The notes beneath the pieces are model-generated. The model saw only the letters and a program-made list of their open reading frames with translations. It was not told the origin of the DNA and searched no databases. A program made the position numbers and the translations under genes. Shown here piece by piece: positions 1 to 8,926 of a stretch of DNA of 64,000 nucleotides (its first letter is position 1; the number at the start of each line of letters is the position of its first letter). The stretch is from Lentibacillus sp. Marseille-P4043 (lineage in GTDB: Bacteria > Bacillota > Bacilli > Bacillales > Amphibacillaceae). The stretch is from positions 2,079,352 through 2,143,351 of the forward strand of contig NZ_LT984884.1 of NCBI RefSeq assembly GCF_900258515.1, in the 5' to 3' direction.

Positions 1-425
1 ATTAATGTGGCTTGATTGATTCCTTTATCAACAAATACGCTATTTTGATTTTCCGTCAGTTTACCAATTTTTAAGTTAATTCGAATCCGTGAGAGCAGGT
101 CGGGGGCTTTAATTGGCTTTAAAGCAAAATCGGTTGCTCCAGCGTTGAGAAAGGTATCTGCTATTTCCTGCCGTTCGTCAACAGTTAACACAATAATTGG
201 CACCGTTTGACTTACGTTGCGTATTGCTTTTGTCGTTTTTACCCCGTCCCAATCTGGCATGTGATAGTCCAATAGAACAAGGTCAGGGTTCATTTTTGAA
301 TACAAATCAATCGCTTGTTTACCTGTCGCTGCTTCTAATACGCTCCAGTTTGCATAATGACATATCTCTTTTAATGTGAAACGTATATCTTCATTATCAT
401 CGACTATTAGAATGGTTGTACCCAT
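1..425 (-). CDS. Response regulator, receiver domain (C-terminal part beyond left edge)
   Basis: An open frame starts at the ATG at 423-425 and runs off the left edge, so about 141 residues are visible. They form a CheY-type receiver domain: acidic pair in LIVDDNED near residues 7-11, the phosphoacceptor Asp in LVLLDYHMPD, the Thr in IVLTVDE and the Lys in FALKPIK. A stretch reading DKGINQATL follows, which suggests that an output domain of the CitT/YcbB kind begins there, but this is only a hint. The start lies inside the 3' end of the histidine kinase gene (overlap 397-425), so the two are translationally coupled and should be a cognate pair. Target genes are unknown. Confidence 0.85.
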   Translation of the reverse strand, partial: MGTTILIVDDNEDIRFTLKEICHYANWSVLEAATGKQAIDLYSKMNPDLVLLDYHMPDWDGVKTTKAIRNVSQTVPIIVLTVDERQEIADTFLNAGATDFALKPIKAPDLLSRIRINLKIGKLTENQNSVFVDKGINQATL

Positions 426-1794
426 TTATTTGTTCACCCTCTTTATGGATTGGAAGTAAAATATTCATTTGTGTATGGCTTCCAGGAATGCTGTTGACTG
501 TAATACTCCCGCAATGATTTTCTACTACCTTTTTGACAAAAGAAAGTCCAATTCCAGATGATTTTTTTGTACTGAAGCCGTCTTGCCAAATATTTTTTAA
601 ATGGGATGACTGAATGCCAGGTCCATTATCTTGTATGCGAAGTAAAATACCACTATCTACTCTTTTGACATGGATGTGAATATATCCTGCTTTTCCGGAA
701 AATGATGTAATCGCATTTTCTAAAATATTCGAGATAGCGCGGGAAAATCGTATTTTATTAATATAGATTGGTGGTACATCTTCCTCCACTTTCATTACCA
801 AATCAACTTGTTGTTCATTCAAATCAAGATGACTTGTAACATATTCTAGTAATTCTTGAACAGGAATTTGCTGTTTGATATTTTCGTAGAGAATTTCCGA
901 TATCATATCCTTCATTTTTTCTAATGACTTGTCCATGCGGTCGAAATACTCTTGTACATATGTGTCGGTTGTTGGCTGCATTTTTAAATTTATCAGTGAG
1001 GTTAATCCTTCCACCGTTACCAAAGGTGTTTTTAAATCATGTACTAAAGTATTTATTTCCTGATAAACAGATGATTCGATGAGTGCAATGCGTGTCTCCT
1101 TTAATTCTTCTTCTTGCTGTTGATATTTTTTTAAAGTATAAAATTGTTTGTTTACCAGATGAATGAGGAAACTTAAAATGACAGCAATAGTCAAAAAAGC
1201 AACAAAAAAGATCGTTGCCAGAGTGTTATACAATCTATTTTCAGTAAAATAACTATCAGCAATTTTGATACTAACTGCCATATCATTGGTTCCAAATCCA
1301 AATTGGGACAGTGCAGGAATCAGTTGCAGCCATTCACTAGCCATTAAAATGAGAAAAAGAACAATTGAAAATATAAAATAAAAATGCTTCTGTTTTGGTA
1401 TGTATAGGTTTAGAAGGATAACGGTTCCGATCGTTACCATATGGCCAAGATAGGAAAAGTGTTCATGATAAAATTGGTTAAACAAAGTAATTGCTACCAT
1501 TGTTATGCTAATAAATAATAAGGAAAAACGAATAGATTCTAGCTGTCTTGTAATAGCGTGGGCTAACAACATAGAACCAAAATAAATGAAAAAGTAAATT
1601 AATACATATTTTGCTATGAAAGCAAAAGCAGTCACCAAAAGTTGTCCGCTATCATGCATCACGATACTTTCATTAATATTGTCACTTATAAATAGGGACC
1701 AGTTCGAAATAAAGGTTGGGAACAATTCACCATATGTAAGGAATAAAAGCCCTAGAAAACCAATTAGGGAATAACTTTTTTCTTTTTTACTCAT
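397..1794 (-). CDS. Membrane-bound sensor histidine kinase
   Basis: The 465-residue protein has about six hydrophobic segments in its first 215 residues, then a short coiled linker, a HisKA-like phosphoacceptor box (LVHDLKTPLVTVEGL, His near residue 253), and a HATPase_c domain with N box (SNILENAITSF), G1 box (DNGPGI) and G2 box (SSGIGLSFV). It should autophosphorylate and pass phosphate to the response regulator that overlaps its 3' end. No large extracellular sensor domain is visible, so the signal may be sensed in the membrane. It lies downstream of the peptide transporter operon on the same strand, separated by a repeat element, and a functional link to transport is only a guess. Confidence 0.9.
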   Translation of the reverse strand: MSKKEKSYSLIGFLGLLFLTYGELFPTFISNWSLFISDNINESIVMHDSGQLLVTAFAFIAKYVLIYFFIYFGSMLLAHAITRQLESIRFSLLFISITMVAITLFNQFYHEHFSYLGHMVTIGTVILLNLYIPKQKHFYFIFSIVLFLILMASEWLQLIPALSQFGFGTNDMAVSIKIADSYFTENRLYNTLATIFFVAFLTIAVILSFLIHLVNKQFYTLKKYQQQEEELKETRIALIESSVYQEINTLVHDLKTPLVTVEGLTSLINLKMQPTTDTYVQEYFDRMDKSLEKMKDMISEILYENIKQQIPVQELLEYVTSHLDLNEQQVDLVMKVEEDVPPIYINKIRFSRAISNILENAITSFSGKAGYIHIHVKRVDSGILLRIQDNGPGIQSSHLKNIWQDGFSTKKSSGIGLSFVKKVVENHCGSITVNSIPGSHTQMNILLPIHKEGEQINGYNHSNSR

Positions 1795-1870
1795 ACTATC
1801 AGGCCCTTCTAAAAAGGTAAGAAATTATATAATTTGGCTCTAGTTTGCTTTCAGCGTGATGGGCCACGTC

Positions 1871-2012
1871 CAGCTCCAGCGCCCAGCGACTAGCGAGACT
1901 TCCCTCACCTCCGTACGATAAGTCAACATCGGTTCGCATCCGCTCGCCGTGTTTCCTTTATCTCCTACGGCTCAGTCCAGTCCGTACGTCGCTAAACGGG
2001 CGCTTGCGCTTT
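1871..2012. repeat. Intergenic palindromic repeat element (about 140 bp)
   Basis: A GC-rich block, unlike its AT-rich surroundings, fills the gap between the DUF6305-like gene and the kinase gene. Its ends are inverted copies: GCGCCC and AGCGAC at 1879-1890 pair with GTCGCT at 1988-1993 and GGGCGC at 1998-2003. TCCGTACG occurs twice inside. The transcript could fold into a long hairpin. Blocks of this look recur between genes in Bacillaceae genomes; I recognise the type but not a function. It contains no plausible gene. Confidence 0.7.
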
Positions 2013-2027
2013 TGTTCAACATTACCA

Positions 2028-2618
2028 TTACCGAAATGCCGAGTTGAATGGGGTAGATATATCGTCTAATTGTTTAACCAAAGTTGTTGGCACGTGATGT
2101 GTTTTCAGTGTGGATATTAATTGATCTGAATGCCTTAAATTTTTTAATCCGATGTAGTAATCGGCATAGGGAGCTGTCTCGTTAAAAAGTTTTATTGTTT
2201 CTTTATCTTCACGATGTCCTCCAGAAAGATTAACAAGAATGATCGGCAAATCCATTCGTTTTGATTCCTTTACAATCTGTTCTGTTCGTGATAATTCATC
2301 TGTAAAGGATCTTGGGGTTTGCGCCAATCCGCTCGCACTATAGCCAAGGAGAATGACAACACTTTGATAATCATATAAATCGGTCGCCAAAGCCCGCGGA
2401 CGGTAATCGGCTTCAAGGTTTAGGTTTTCAGCGATTGTGAGCAAAATTGTTCCCTCAGCTGCTTGACCAGCAGATGTGATTAAAATTTTTTCTTCACCAA
2501 TCGGTGCTGGAAGGTTGGGGTAGGTGTTTATATGCTTGTCCACAGAACCATTGAAAGAAATGAAAAACAGGATAAATGTGAAAAAAACACAAATCAAAAC
2601 AGGAATATATTTTGTCAT
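2028..2618 (-). CDS. Membrane-anchored DUF6305-like protein
   Basis: The ATG at 2616-2618 is chosen because GAGGTG lies 8 bases upstream; an earlier in-frame start at 2690 has no such site. The 196-residue protein begins with one hydrophobic segment (YIPVLICVFFTFILFFISF), an uncleaved anchor or signal peptide, followed by a soluble domain with ITSAGQAAEGT, VILLGYSASGL and PIILVNLSGG. This order of motifs resembles DUF6305 proteins, whose function is not known. It is the last gene after the peptide ABC operon, about 100 bp after the permease gene, so it may be co-transcribed and work outside the cell with that transporter. The family call is tentative. Confidence 0.6.
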   Translation of the reverse strand: MTKYIPVLICVFFTFILFFISFNGSVDKHINTYPNLPAPIGEEKILITSAGQAAEGTILLTIAENLNLEADYRPRALATDLYDYQSVVILLGYSASGLAQTPRSFTDELSRTEQIVKESKRMDLPIILVNLSGGHREDKETIKLFNETAPYADYYIGLKNLRHSDQLISTLKTHHVPTTLVKQLDDISTPFNSAFR

Positions 2619-2714
2619 CTGATTTACACCTCGCTTTTTGCACCGCCTTAAAAAAGAAAAAGGTAAAGCGATTGCTTTACCTTTAATCATACAATATTAT
2701 TATCTGAAATGTCA

Positions 2715-3626
2715 CTATTGTTTTAACCTTGGATCTAATGCGTCACGCAATCCATCACCAAATAGGTTAAATCCAAGGACGACGAAGAAGATGGCAATTC
2801 CTGGAAATGCTACTACCCATGGTGCATTCTGTAGTGCCGCACGTCCGTCGCTTAGCATTGCACCCCATTCAGGTGTTGGTGGTTGTGCCCCAAGACCTAA
2901 GAAGCTCAACCCAGCTGCATCTAAGATTGCTGTACCAACACTTAGTGTGGCTTGTACAATTATTGGGGCTACACAATTTGGCAGGACATGCTGCATTAAA
3001 ACTCTTCCATGTTTAGCTCCAATAGCTTTTGCTGCCTCAACATATTCCGTTTCTTTGACAGATAAAACGGCCGAGCGAACAATTCTGGCAAACTGTGGTA
3101 CACCAACAATTCCGACAGCTATCATTGCGTTACGTAAACTGGGACCAAGCACAGCTACAAGAGCAATTGCTAAAAGGATACTAGGAAAAGCCATCATGAT
3201 ATCAATAATTCGCATGATTACTTGGTCGATCCATCGTCCAAAATAGCCAGCGATACCACCTAATAGAACACCGACAATCATCGCGATTCCAACAGCAATT
3301 ACACCAATTTGTATGGAAATGCGCGATCCATGGACAATCCGACTGAATATATCACGTCCAAGCTCATCAGTTCCAAGTAAATGATCGGATGATGGAGCCA
3401 TGTATCGATCTATAATATTTTGATCTGTTGGGCTATGAGTCGCAATAACTGGTGCGAATATGGCGGTTAAAATGAGTATTAAAATGATACACAATCCAAT
3501 GAAGGAAGTTTTACTTTTAACAATTCGCGTTAATGAGTCTACCCATAATCGACTTGATTTCGTTTGTTCAGATTCGTTTGTGTCAATGGAGTCCGGATCT
3601 GGTATAGGATTTGGTTGAAGTGACAT
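2715..3626 (-). CDS. Oligopeptide ABC transporter permease, OppC/DppC/AppC type
   Basis: This is the second permease of the peptide importer. After a cytoplasmic N-terminus with an OppC_N-like segment, it has about six membrane helices and the BPD_transp_1 domain; the EAA loop that docks to the ATPase reads EAAKAIGAKHGRVLMQHVLP. The conserved C-terminal DGLRDALDPRLK is typical of OppC/DppC. The ATG at 3624-3626 is preferred over the GTG at 3635 because AAAGGA sits about 10 bases before it and almost overlaps the GTG. It follows the partner permease by 58 bp and forms the membrane channel with it. The substrate (di- or oligopeptide, possibly nickel complexes) cannot be settled from sequence. 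Confidence 0.93.
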   Translation of the reverse strand: MSLQPNPIPDPDSIDTNESEQTKSSRLWVDSLTRIVKSKTSFIGLCIILILILTAIFAPVIATHSPTDQNIIDRYMAPSSDHLLGTDELGRDIFSRIVHGSRISIQIGVIAVGIAMIVGVLLGGIAGYFGRWIDQVIMRIIDIMMAFPSILLAIALVAVLGPSLRNAMIAVGIVGVPQFARIVRSAVLSVKETEYVEAAKAIGAKHGRVLMQHVLPNCVAPIIVQATLSVGTAILDAAGLSFLGLGAQPPTPEWGAMLSDGRAALQNAPWVVAFPGIAIFFVVLGFNLFGDGLRDALDPRLKQ

Positions 3627-3684
3627 GTGTTGCACATCCTTTCTTAATAAGAGTTCTGTTTTCAGCAGTTAGAAGGAAATAACA

Positions 3685-4689
3685 TTAATCAAATCGTATC
3701 CTTGGATCCACGTATTTATAAAGAATGTCCGTTAGTAAATTTACTAAAACGAATATGGTTGCAATAATTAATATAGTGCTTTGTACGACAGGATAATCAC
3801 GGCCGAGCACGGCAAGATAGACATAACGTCCTACACCAGGCCATGAGAAAATGGTTTCCGTTAGTACAGCACCACCAAGCAATAGACCAAATTGTAAGCC
3901 GATTACCGTTAATACTGGTAGAAATGCGTTTTTTAATGCGTGTTGAAAGACAACCAGATGCTTCCTAAGTCCCTTTGCACTTGCTGTTCGAATAAAATCC
4001 TGGCGCATAACTTCTAACATACTTGAGCGAGTCATCCTGGCTATAATTGCCATTGGAATGGTTCCAAGTGCGAGACCTGGCATTAATAAATGTAAAAAAG
4101 CATCTTTAAAGGCGAGCCAATTACCAGTTAAAATACTATCTAATAAATAAAAGTTTGTGATGGTATTAAGTTCAATGCCTGCTGTTAATCTTCCTGATGG
4201 TGGCAAAATATTCAGTTTTACCGAGAATAGCCAAATCATCATTAATCCTAGCCAGAAAATGGGTAATGATACGCCGAATAAAGCACCAGTCATGCTAATA
4301 TTGTCAAACCAGGAGTATTGTTTAACAGCAGCAATAACACCAGCTAATATACCGATTACAATGGCAAGAATCATCGCAAAAATTGTTAACTCAATTGTTG
4401 CAGGCAATTTATGTAATAGTTCAAATGCAATATTTTCTTTTGATTGGACAGATTCGCCTAAATTACCTTGCAAAATATCCCCTAAAAACCGACCATACTG
4501 AACGATATATGGGTCATTTAGTCCAAGTTCGGCACGTAATGATTCAAGCTGGGCTTCTGTCGCCTTTTCGCCAAGCATGCTCCTGGCAGGATCGCCTGGT
4601 ATTAAATGGATAAGAGAAAAGGTGAGAATGGAGACACCGATCAGCACGGGGATAAGCATGAATAGTCTTCGAATAATGAATTTTAGCAT
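3685..4689 (-). CDS. Oligopeptide ABC transporter permease, OppB/DppB/AppB type
   Basis: The 334-residue integral membrane protein has the family N-terminus (FIIRRLFMLIPVLIGVSILTF), the loop LIPGDPARSMLG, and six predicted helices. The EAA-type loop reads RTASAKGLRKHLVVFQHALK, and the C-terminal block has SWPGVGRYVYLAVLGRDYPV, ending in YKYVDPRIRFD. It pairs with the OppC-type permease just downstream. The gene order of the operon (two ATPases, binding protein, two permeases) matches the Bacillus app operon rather than opp or dpp. Confidence 0.94.
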   Translation of the reverse strand: MLKFIIRRLFMLIPVLIGVSILTFSLIHLIPGDPARSMLGEKATEAQLESLRAELGLNDPYIVQYGRFLGDILQGNLGESVQSKENIAFELLHKLPATIELTIFAMILAIVIGILAGVIAAVKQYSWFDNISMTGALFGVSLPIFWLGLMMIWLFSVKLNILPPSGRLTAGIELNTITNFYLLDSILTGNWLAFKDAFLHLLMPGLALGTIPMAIIARMTRSSMLEVMRQDFIRTASAKGLRKHLVVFQHALKNAFLPVLTVIGLQFGLLLGGAVLTETIFSWPGVGRYVYLAVLGRDYPVVQSTILIIATIFVLVNLLTDILYKYVDPRIRFD

Positions 4690-4808
4690 GGTTCGATTCC
4701 TCCGTTTAGTTGGAGTTTTGTCTAGAGACCCGTATCTAACTACAGGTCCCTAGAACTTCCCTCCATTAGGAAAATAATTATTTATCTTTCATTAGGTTAA
4801 AAAAACTG

Positions 4809-6446
4809 CTATTTAATATCTAAAAAGTTAAATGGTTCACTGCCGGTTGCGTGTGGTACATAATCAACAACACTATTATTTGCCGCAATTGGTGGTGTTG
4901 TATGAGCGATTGGGAACCATGGTGCATCCTCATGAATGATCTCTTGTGCTTCTAAATAAAGCTCTGTACGTTTATCTTGATCCATTTCTGTTTGTGCTTG
5001 TTTTAATAAATCGTGTATCTCATCACTCTTATAAAAAGCAATGTTTCCTGCTGAACCCATTTTGGCATTGTCTTTATCCAGTAAAACGTATAAGAAGTTG
5101 TCAGGGTCACCATTATCACCAGTCCAGCCTAAGAATGCCATATCATGTTCACCATTTTCTGTTGCTGCTAAATGGGTATCCCAGTCATTTTCAACTATTT
5201 CAACGTTAATATTTACTTCTTTTAACATTTCCTGAATCGCTTGAGCAGTTACTTTCGGTTGTGGCATGTATGGCCTTGGATTAGCGAATGTATACAGCTT
5301 TATGTCAAATCCATCCGCGTATCCTGCTTCAGCAAGTAATGCTTTTGCTTCTTCTACATCAAAACCATAATCTTCAACATCATCATTGAATCCCCATAAA
5401 GATGGTGGAAGTGGGTTTTTAGCTGCTTTTCCAATTCCCTCATACAATGTAATAAGCTTTTCTTTATCGATCGCTAAATTAATTGCCTGACGTACTAATT
5501 TTTCTGTCATTGGACCTTCTTTTTCTGTGTTCATTGCCATATAACTCACATTCATAGAAGGTCTGCGAATAATTTGCAAATTTTCATCATCTTCTGTTGT
5601 TTGAATATCCTGTGGGTTTAATCCCGTCATCATATCGATTGATCCGGATTGTAACTCCATAAATCTAGCACCATTATCTGGGATGGTACGGAAGATAACT
5701 TTATCAACGTTGGCAACTTCACCAAAGTAATCATCATTTTTCGTAATGGTTATACTGTCATCCGGAACCCACTCATCAAAGACAAATGGTCCTGTTCCAA
5801 CTGGATTTTTAAAATAGTCTTCACCATACTCATCAACTGCTTCGGGACTTGCAATACCAAATGGAGGCATCGCTAACGTTTGCAGGAATGGAGCGTTTGG
5901 TTCTGATAGTGTGATTGTAACCTCGTAGTCACCGGTAGCTTCTACTTTTTCGATAATTCCACCAAGATCGTCTTCAGAAGCACCAAACATATAACCATAG
6001 TAAATAAATTCAGCTGATGTTGCCCAACGCTCAAAGTTAAATACAACATCCTCTGCAGAAAAGTCATTGCCATCATGGAATTTCACGTCATCACGTAGCT
6101 GGAAAGTCCAAGTTAAACCGTCATCAGATACATTCCATTCCGATGCTAAGGCTGGTCGTACTTCAGTGCTTTCTTCTTCATAACGTACTAACGTATCATA
6201 GATTTGATTGGTTACATAAATAGATTCACCATCTGTTACTTTTGATGGATCCAATTGAATGGAATCGGCACCACGTCCGAATATAAGGGTTTTTTCCCCA
6301 TCTGTTTCCTCGGCTTTTGCAGCATCATCTCCACTATCATCGGACGTATCCGTATCCTTTGTACTTGTATCGCTACTACAAGCACTAACGACTAACGCAA
6401 TGAATAAAAGTAAAGCAAATAGTGATAGTAAATTACGCTTTTTCAT
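4809..6446 (-). CDS. Peptide ABC transporter substrate-binding lipoprotein
   Basis: The 545-residue protein is an SBP_bac_5 family extracellular binding protein. It has a lipoprotein signal peptide (MKKRNLLSLFALLLFIALVV then SAC), with Cys 23 as the lipidated residue, and an acidic Asp/Glu-rich linker up to about residue 50. The family signature is seen around VKFHDGNDFSAEDVVFNFER. It captures peptides outside the membrane and hands them to the two permeases encoded downstream. It lies between the ATPase and permease genes, as in appDFABC. Dipeptide and oligopeptide specificity cannot be told apart here. Confidence 0.93.
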   Translation of the reverse strand: MKKRNLLSLFALLLFIALVVSACSSDTSTKDTDTSDDSGDDAAKAEETDGEKTLIFGRGADSIQLDPSKVTDGESIYVTNQIYDTLVRYEEESTEVRPALASEWNVSDDGLTWTFQLRDDVKFHDGNDFSAEDVVFNFERWATSAEFIYYGYMFGASEDDLGGIIEKVEATGDYEVTITLSEPNAPFLQTLAMPPFGIASPEAVDEYGEDYFKNPVGTGPFVFDEWVPDDSITITKNDDYFGEVANVDKVIFRTIPDNGARFMELQSGSIDMMTGLNPQDIQTTEDDENLQIIRRPSMNVSYMAMNTEKEGPMTEKLVRQAINLAIDKEKLITLYEGIGKAAKNPLPPSLWGFNDDVEDYGFDVEEAKALLAEAGYADGFDIKLYTFANPRPYMPQPKVTAQAIQEMLKEVNINVEIVENDWDTHLAATENGEHDMAFLGWTGDNGDPDNFLYVLLDKDNAKMGSAGNIAFYKSDEIHDLLKQAQTEMDQDKRTELYLEAQEIIHEDAPWFPIAHTTPPIAANNSVVDYVPHATGSEPFNFLDIK

Positions 6447-6513
6447 AATTGTTCCCCCTCCTGAGATTTACCAGATTTACTAGTTCAACATAAATGGATT
6501 GTAGAGGCTTTTT

Positions 6514-7494
6514 CTATTCAACCACCTCCTCAACAAAATGACACGCTGCCATTTGTCCAGTTGCTGAAACTTTCTTGAGTTTTGGTTCTTGGGTGCGGCA
6601 TATTTCTTCTGCAAATGGACATCTTGTATGAAACTTGCAGCCTTGTGGTGGACTTGCCGGCGAAGGTAGATCACCGGTCAAAATAATGCGTTGTTTTTCT
6701 AGGTGTGGATTTGCTTCTGGTACAGCAGATAATAATGCTTGTGTGTACGGATGTTTTGGATTTTGATAAAGCTCTTGAACTTCCCCGGTTTCAACAAGTT
6801 CCCCCAGGTACATAACAGCAACGCGGTCACTAATATGGTGTACAACACTTAAATCATGGGCAATAAAAATGTATGTAAGGTTAAATTCCTCCTGAAGGTC
6901 CTCCATTAAATTAATAACCTGCGCCTGAATTGAAACATCCAACGCTGATACAGGCTCATCACAAATGACAAGTTCAGGGTCTAACGCAAGCGACCGAGCA
7001 ATCCCGATTCGTTGACGTTGACCACCACTGAATTCGTGTGGGTATCTATTTTTATGGTAGGAACTTAGCCCAACAACATCGAGTAAGCGAGACAGCCTCT
7101 TGCTGCGCTCTTCCTTTGGGACGTTAAATATTTTCATTGGTTCGGTAATTGTTTGTTCAATCGTTTTTCTTGGATTTAATGAAGCATATGGATCCTGGAA
7201 AATGATTTGCATGTCTTTTCTTAGTTTGCGGAGTTCTTCTCCACGAAAAGATGTGATATCTTCTCCTTTAAAAAGGATTTCGCCCTCTGTTGGTTCCAGT
7301 AATTTTAGAATTGTACGACCGGCTGTAGATTTTCCGCACCCACTTTCACCAACAAGACCTAATGTTTCCCCGGATTGGATAGACAGAGATACGCCATCTA
7401 CAGCCTTAAGAACAGGTTTATCCTTGGAAAATAATTTTTGTCCCTTTAATGGGAAATGCTTTTTTAAATTGTTAACTTCTAATAATGTACTCAT
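6514..7494 (-). CDS. Peptide ABC transporter ATPase, OppF/AppF type
   Basis: The start at 7492-7494 ([16 protein letters not shown]) is chosen: it overlaps the upstream ATPase stop as ATGA and has AGGCGGTG upstream. The 326-residue protein has Walker A (GESGCGKST), Q loop (IFQDPYASLNPR), signature (FSGGQRQRIGIARSLA), Walker B (LVICDEPVSALD) and switch His (IAHDLS). The C-terminal oligopeptide region carries a Cys cluster (CKFHTRCPFAEEIC), known in this family to be able to bind an Fe-S cluster. It works as a heterodimer with the neighbouring OppD-type ATPase. Confidence 0.94.
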   Translation of the reverse strand: MSTLLEVNNLKKHFPLKGQKLFSKDKPVLKAVDGVSLSIQSGETLGLVGESGCGKSTAGRTILKLLEPTEGEILFKGEDITSFRGEELRKLRKDMQIIFQDPYASLNPRKTIEQTITEPMKIFNVPKEERSKRLSRLLDVVGLSSYHKNRYPHEFSGGQRQRIGIARSLALDPELVICDEPVSALDVSIQAQVINLMEDLQEEFNLTYIFIAHDLSVVHHISDRVAVMYLGELVETGEVQELYQNPKHPYTQALLSAVPEANPHLEKQRIILTGDLPSPASPPQGCKFHTRCPFAEEICRTQEPKLKKVSATGQMAACHFVEEVVE

Positions 7495-8495
7495 GTTGAT
7501 GTTGACACCGCCTTCTTTGCATCTTCGTATAATAAACAACGAACGAAATGATCATCGTCAACTGATTTTAAGTCAGGGTCAGTTGATAAACAGCTTTCCA
7601 TAACATGTTTACATCTCGGTGCGAAACTACATCCTTTAGGCAGTGCACGTAAATCGGGTGGCAGCCCATCGATTGCTTCAAGTTTCTGTTTTTCCGTAGT
7701 TATTTTTGGGATTGAATTCATAAGGCCTAGTGTGTACGGATGCTTTCCATAGTCAAATAGTTTTTTAGTTTCGGTGAATTCAACTGGTTTACCTGCATAC
7801 ATAACCATTACTCGATCACATACTTCAGCAACAACACCTAGGTCATGTGTAATCATAATAATTGCCATATCAAGTTCCTGCTGCATTTTTTTGAAAAGCT
7901 CCAGGATTTGGGCCTGGATGGTAACGTCTAAAGCAGTCGTCGGTTCATCAGCAATAAGCAGGGAAGGATTACATGATAATGCTATCGCTATCATAACGCG
8001 CTGTCGCATACCACCACTAAACTCGTGTGGGTAATTTTTTAATCGTTTCTTCGGATCAGGAATGCCGACCAAATCTAATAATTCAATAGCTCGTTCCCTT
8101 GCTTGCTTCTTGGAAAAATTCTCATGCGCTAAAATAGTTTCGACCATTTGTTTTTCCACGGTGAAAACAGGATTTAGTGAGGTCATTGGATCCTGGAAGA
8201 CCATTGCTATTTCTTTGCCGCGTATTTTACGCATTTGTTTTTCCGTTTTATGGAGAAGGTTTTCTCCTTTGAAATGGATTTCACCATCAACAATTTTTCC
8301 AGGTGGGGAAGGTACTAAGCCCAGAATGGACATTGCGGTTATACTTTTACCTGATCCTGATTCACCAACAATCCCCAATGTTTCACCAGGTTTAATATCA
8401 AAATCAACACCGTCAACAGCTTTTACCACGCCAGATTTGGTAAAGAAATGTGTATGTAAATTACGAACGTTTAGGAGCGGTGATTCGGTTTGCAT
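7491..8495 (-). CDS. Peptide ABC transporter ATPase, OppD/AppD type
   Basis: This is the first gene of the five-gene transporter operon. The start at 8493-8495 ([17 protein letters not shown]) has GGAGG six bases upstream, unlike the earlier in-frame ATG at 8549. The protein has Walker A (GESGSGKS), Q loop ([11 protein letters not shown]), signature ([12 protein letters not shown]), Walker B ([12 protein letters not shown]), and the C-terminal Cys-containing region [15 protein letters not shown]. Upstream on the minus strand, TATAAT lies near 8552-8560 with no clear -35 element. The 8496-8650 gap otherwise shows nothing I can name. Confidence 0.94.
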   Translation of the reverse strand: MQTESPLLNVRNLHTHFFTKSGVVKAVDGVDFDIKPGETLGIVGESGSGKSITAMSILGLVPSPPGKIVDGEIHFKGENLLHKTEKQMRKIRGKEIAMVFQDPMTSLNPVFTVEKQMVETILAHENFSKKQARERAIELLDLVGIPDPKKRLKNYPHEFSGGMRQRVMIAIALSCNPSLLIADEPTTALDVTIQAQILELFKKMQQELDMAIIMITHDLGVVAEVCDRVMVMYAGKPVEFTETKKLFDYGKHPYTLGLMNSIPKITTEKQKLEAIDGLPPDLRALPKGCSFAPRCKHVMESCLSTDPDLKSVDDDHFVRCLLYEDAKKAVSTST

Positions 8496-8652
8496 GGTAT
8501 CCTCCTTCTTAGTGACTTTTGGACTAATTTGATTTTTTTGAATTAACATATATTATACATATAAAAATCCAATTTTAGGTTTTTTCTCTTTTTTCTCAAA
8601 GAAATAATAATTATTTTGTAATGGCTATCGTTCATAAATTAGGAAAAAGGGC

Positions 8653-8681
8653 TTGTATCTGATTCGCTATAGAGTTATAAT
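8653..8681 (+). promoter_or_regulatory. Sigma-A promoter of the tRNA-Arg gene
   Basis: TTGTAT (8653-8658) and TATAAT (8676-8681) are separated by 17 bp and sit about 30 bp before the tRNA. This is a near-consensus housekeeping promoter. Confidence 0.75.
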
Positions 8682-8712
8682 AAATTTTGTCGCGTTATTT
8701 TACTTCTTGTAT

Positions 8713-8788
8713 GCGCCCGTAGCTCAGTTGGATAGAGCGTTGGTTTCCGGTACCAAGTCTGTCGGGGGTTCGAATCCCTCCGGGCGCG
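8713..8788 (+). tRNA. tRNA-Arg (anticodon CCG)
   Basis: A 76-nt cloverleaf is visible: acceptor GCGCCCG pairs with CGGGCGC, the D arm is GCTC/GAGC, the anticodon stem TTGGT/ACCAA encloses the loop TTCCGGT, and the T arm GGGGG/CCCTC encloses TTCGAAT. Loop positions 34-36 read CCG, which decodes the Arg codon CGG. No CCA is encoded. The variable loop is slightly long (7 nt by my pairing). It is a lone tRNA with its own promoter and terminator. Confidence 0.95.
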
Positions 8789-8802
8789 CTTAGGAATAAA
8801 TA

Positions 8803-8843
8803 AAAAGGAAAGGATCCCTCATTCAGGGATCCTTTCCTTTTTT
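8803..8843. terminator. Bidirectional terminator between tRNA-Arg and the prenyltransferase gene
   Basis: A long stem (AAAGGAAAGGATCCCT and its complement around a short loop) ends in a T-run on the plus strand and has an A-run on its other side, so it can stop transcription from both convergent units. Confidence 0.85.
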
Positions 8844-8926
8844 ATTTTGTTAGATATGAGTGTATGAAGAAAAGCGAAAGAGCGGGAAAGTTGTCCGTAG
8901 CACACATACTTAATCAGAAACTTTAT

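Noticed and set aside
197..379. Plus-strand 60-residue frame at the left edge
   Set aside because: It lies wholly inside the response regulator gene on the other strand.
1921..1945. Possible kinship of the 1871 repeat to the 20-bp arrays through AACATCGG
   Set aside because: Only about eight bases match; this is too short to claim.
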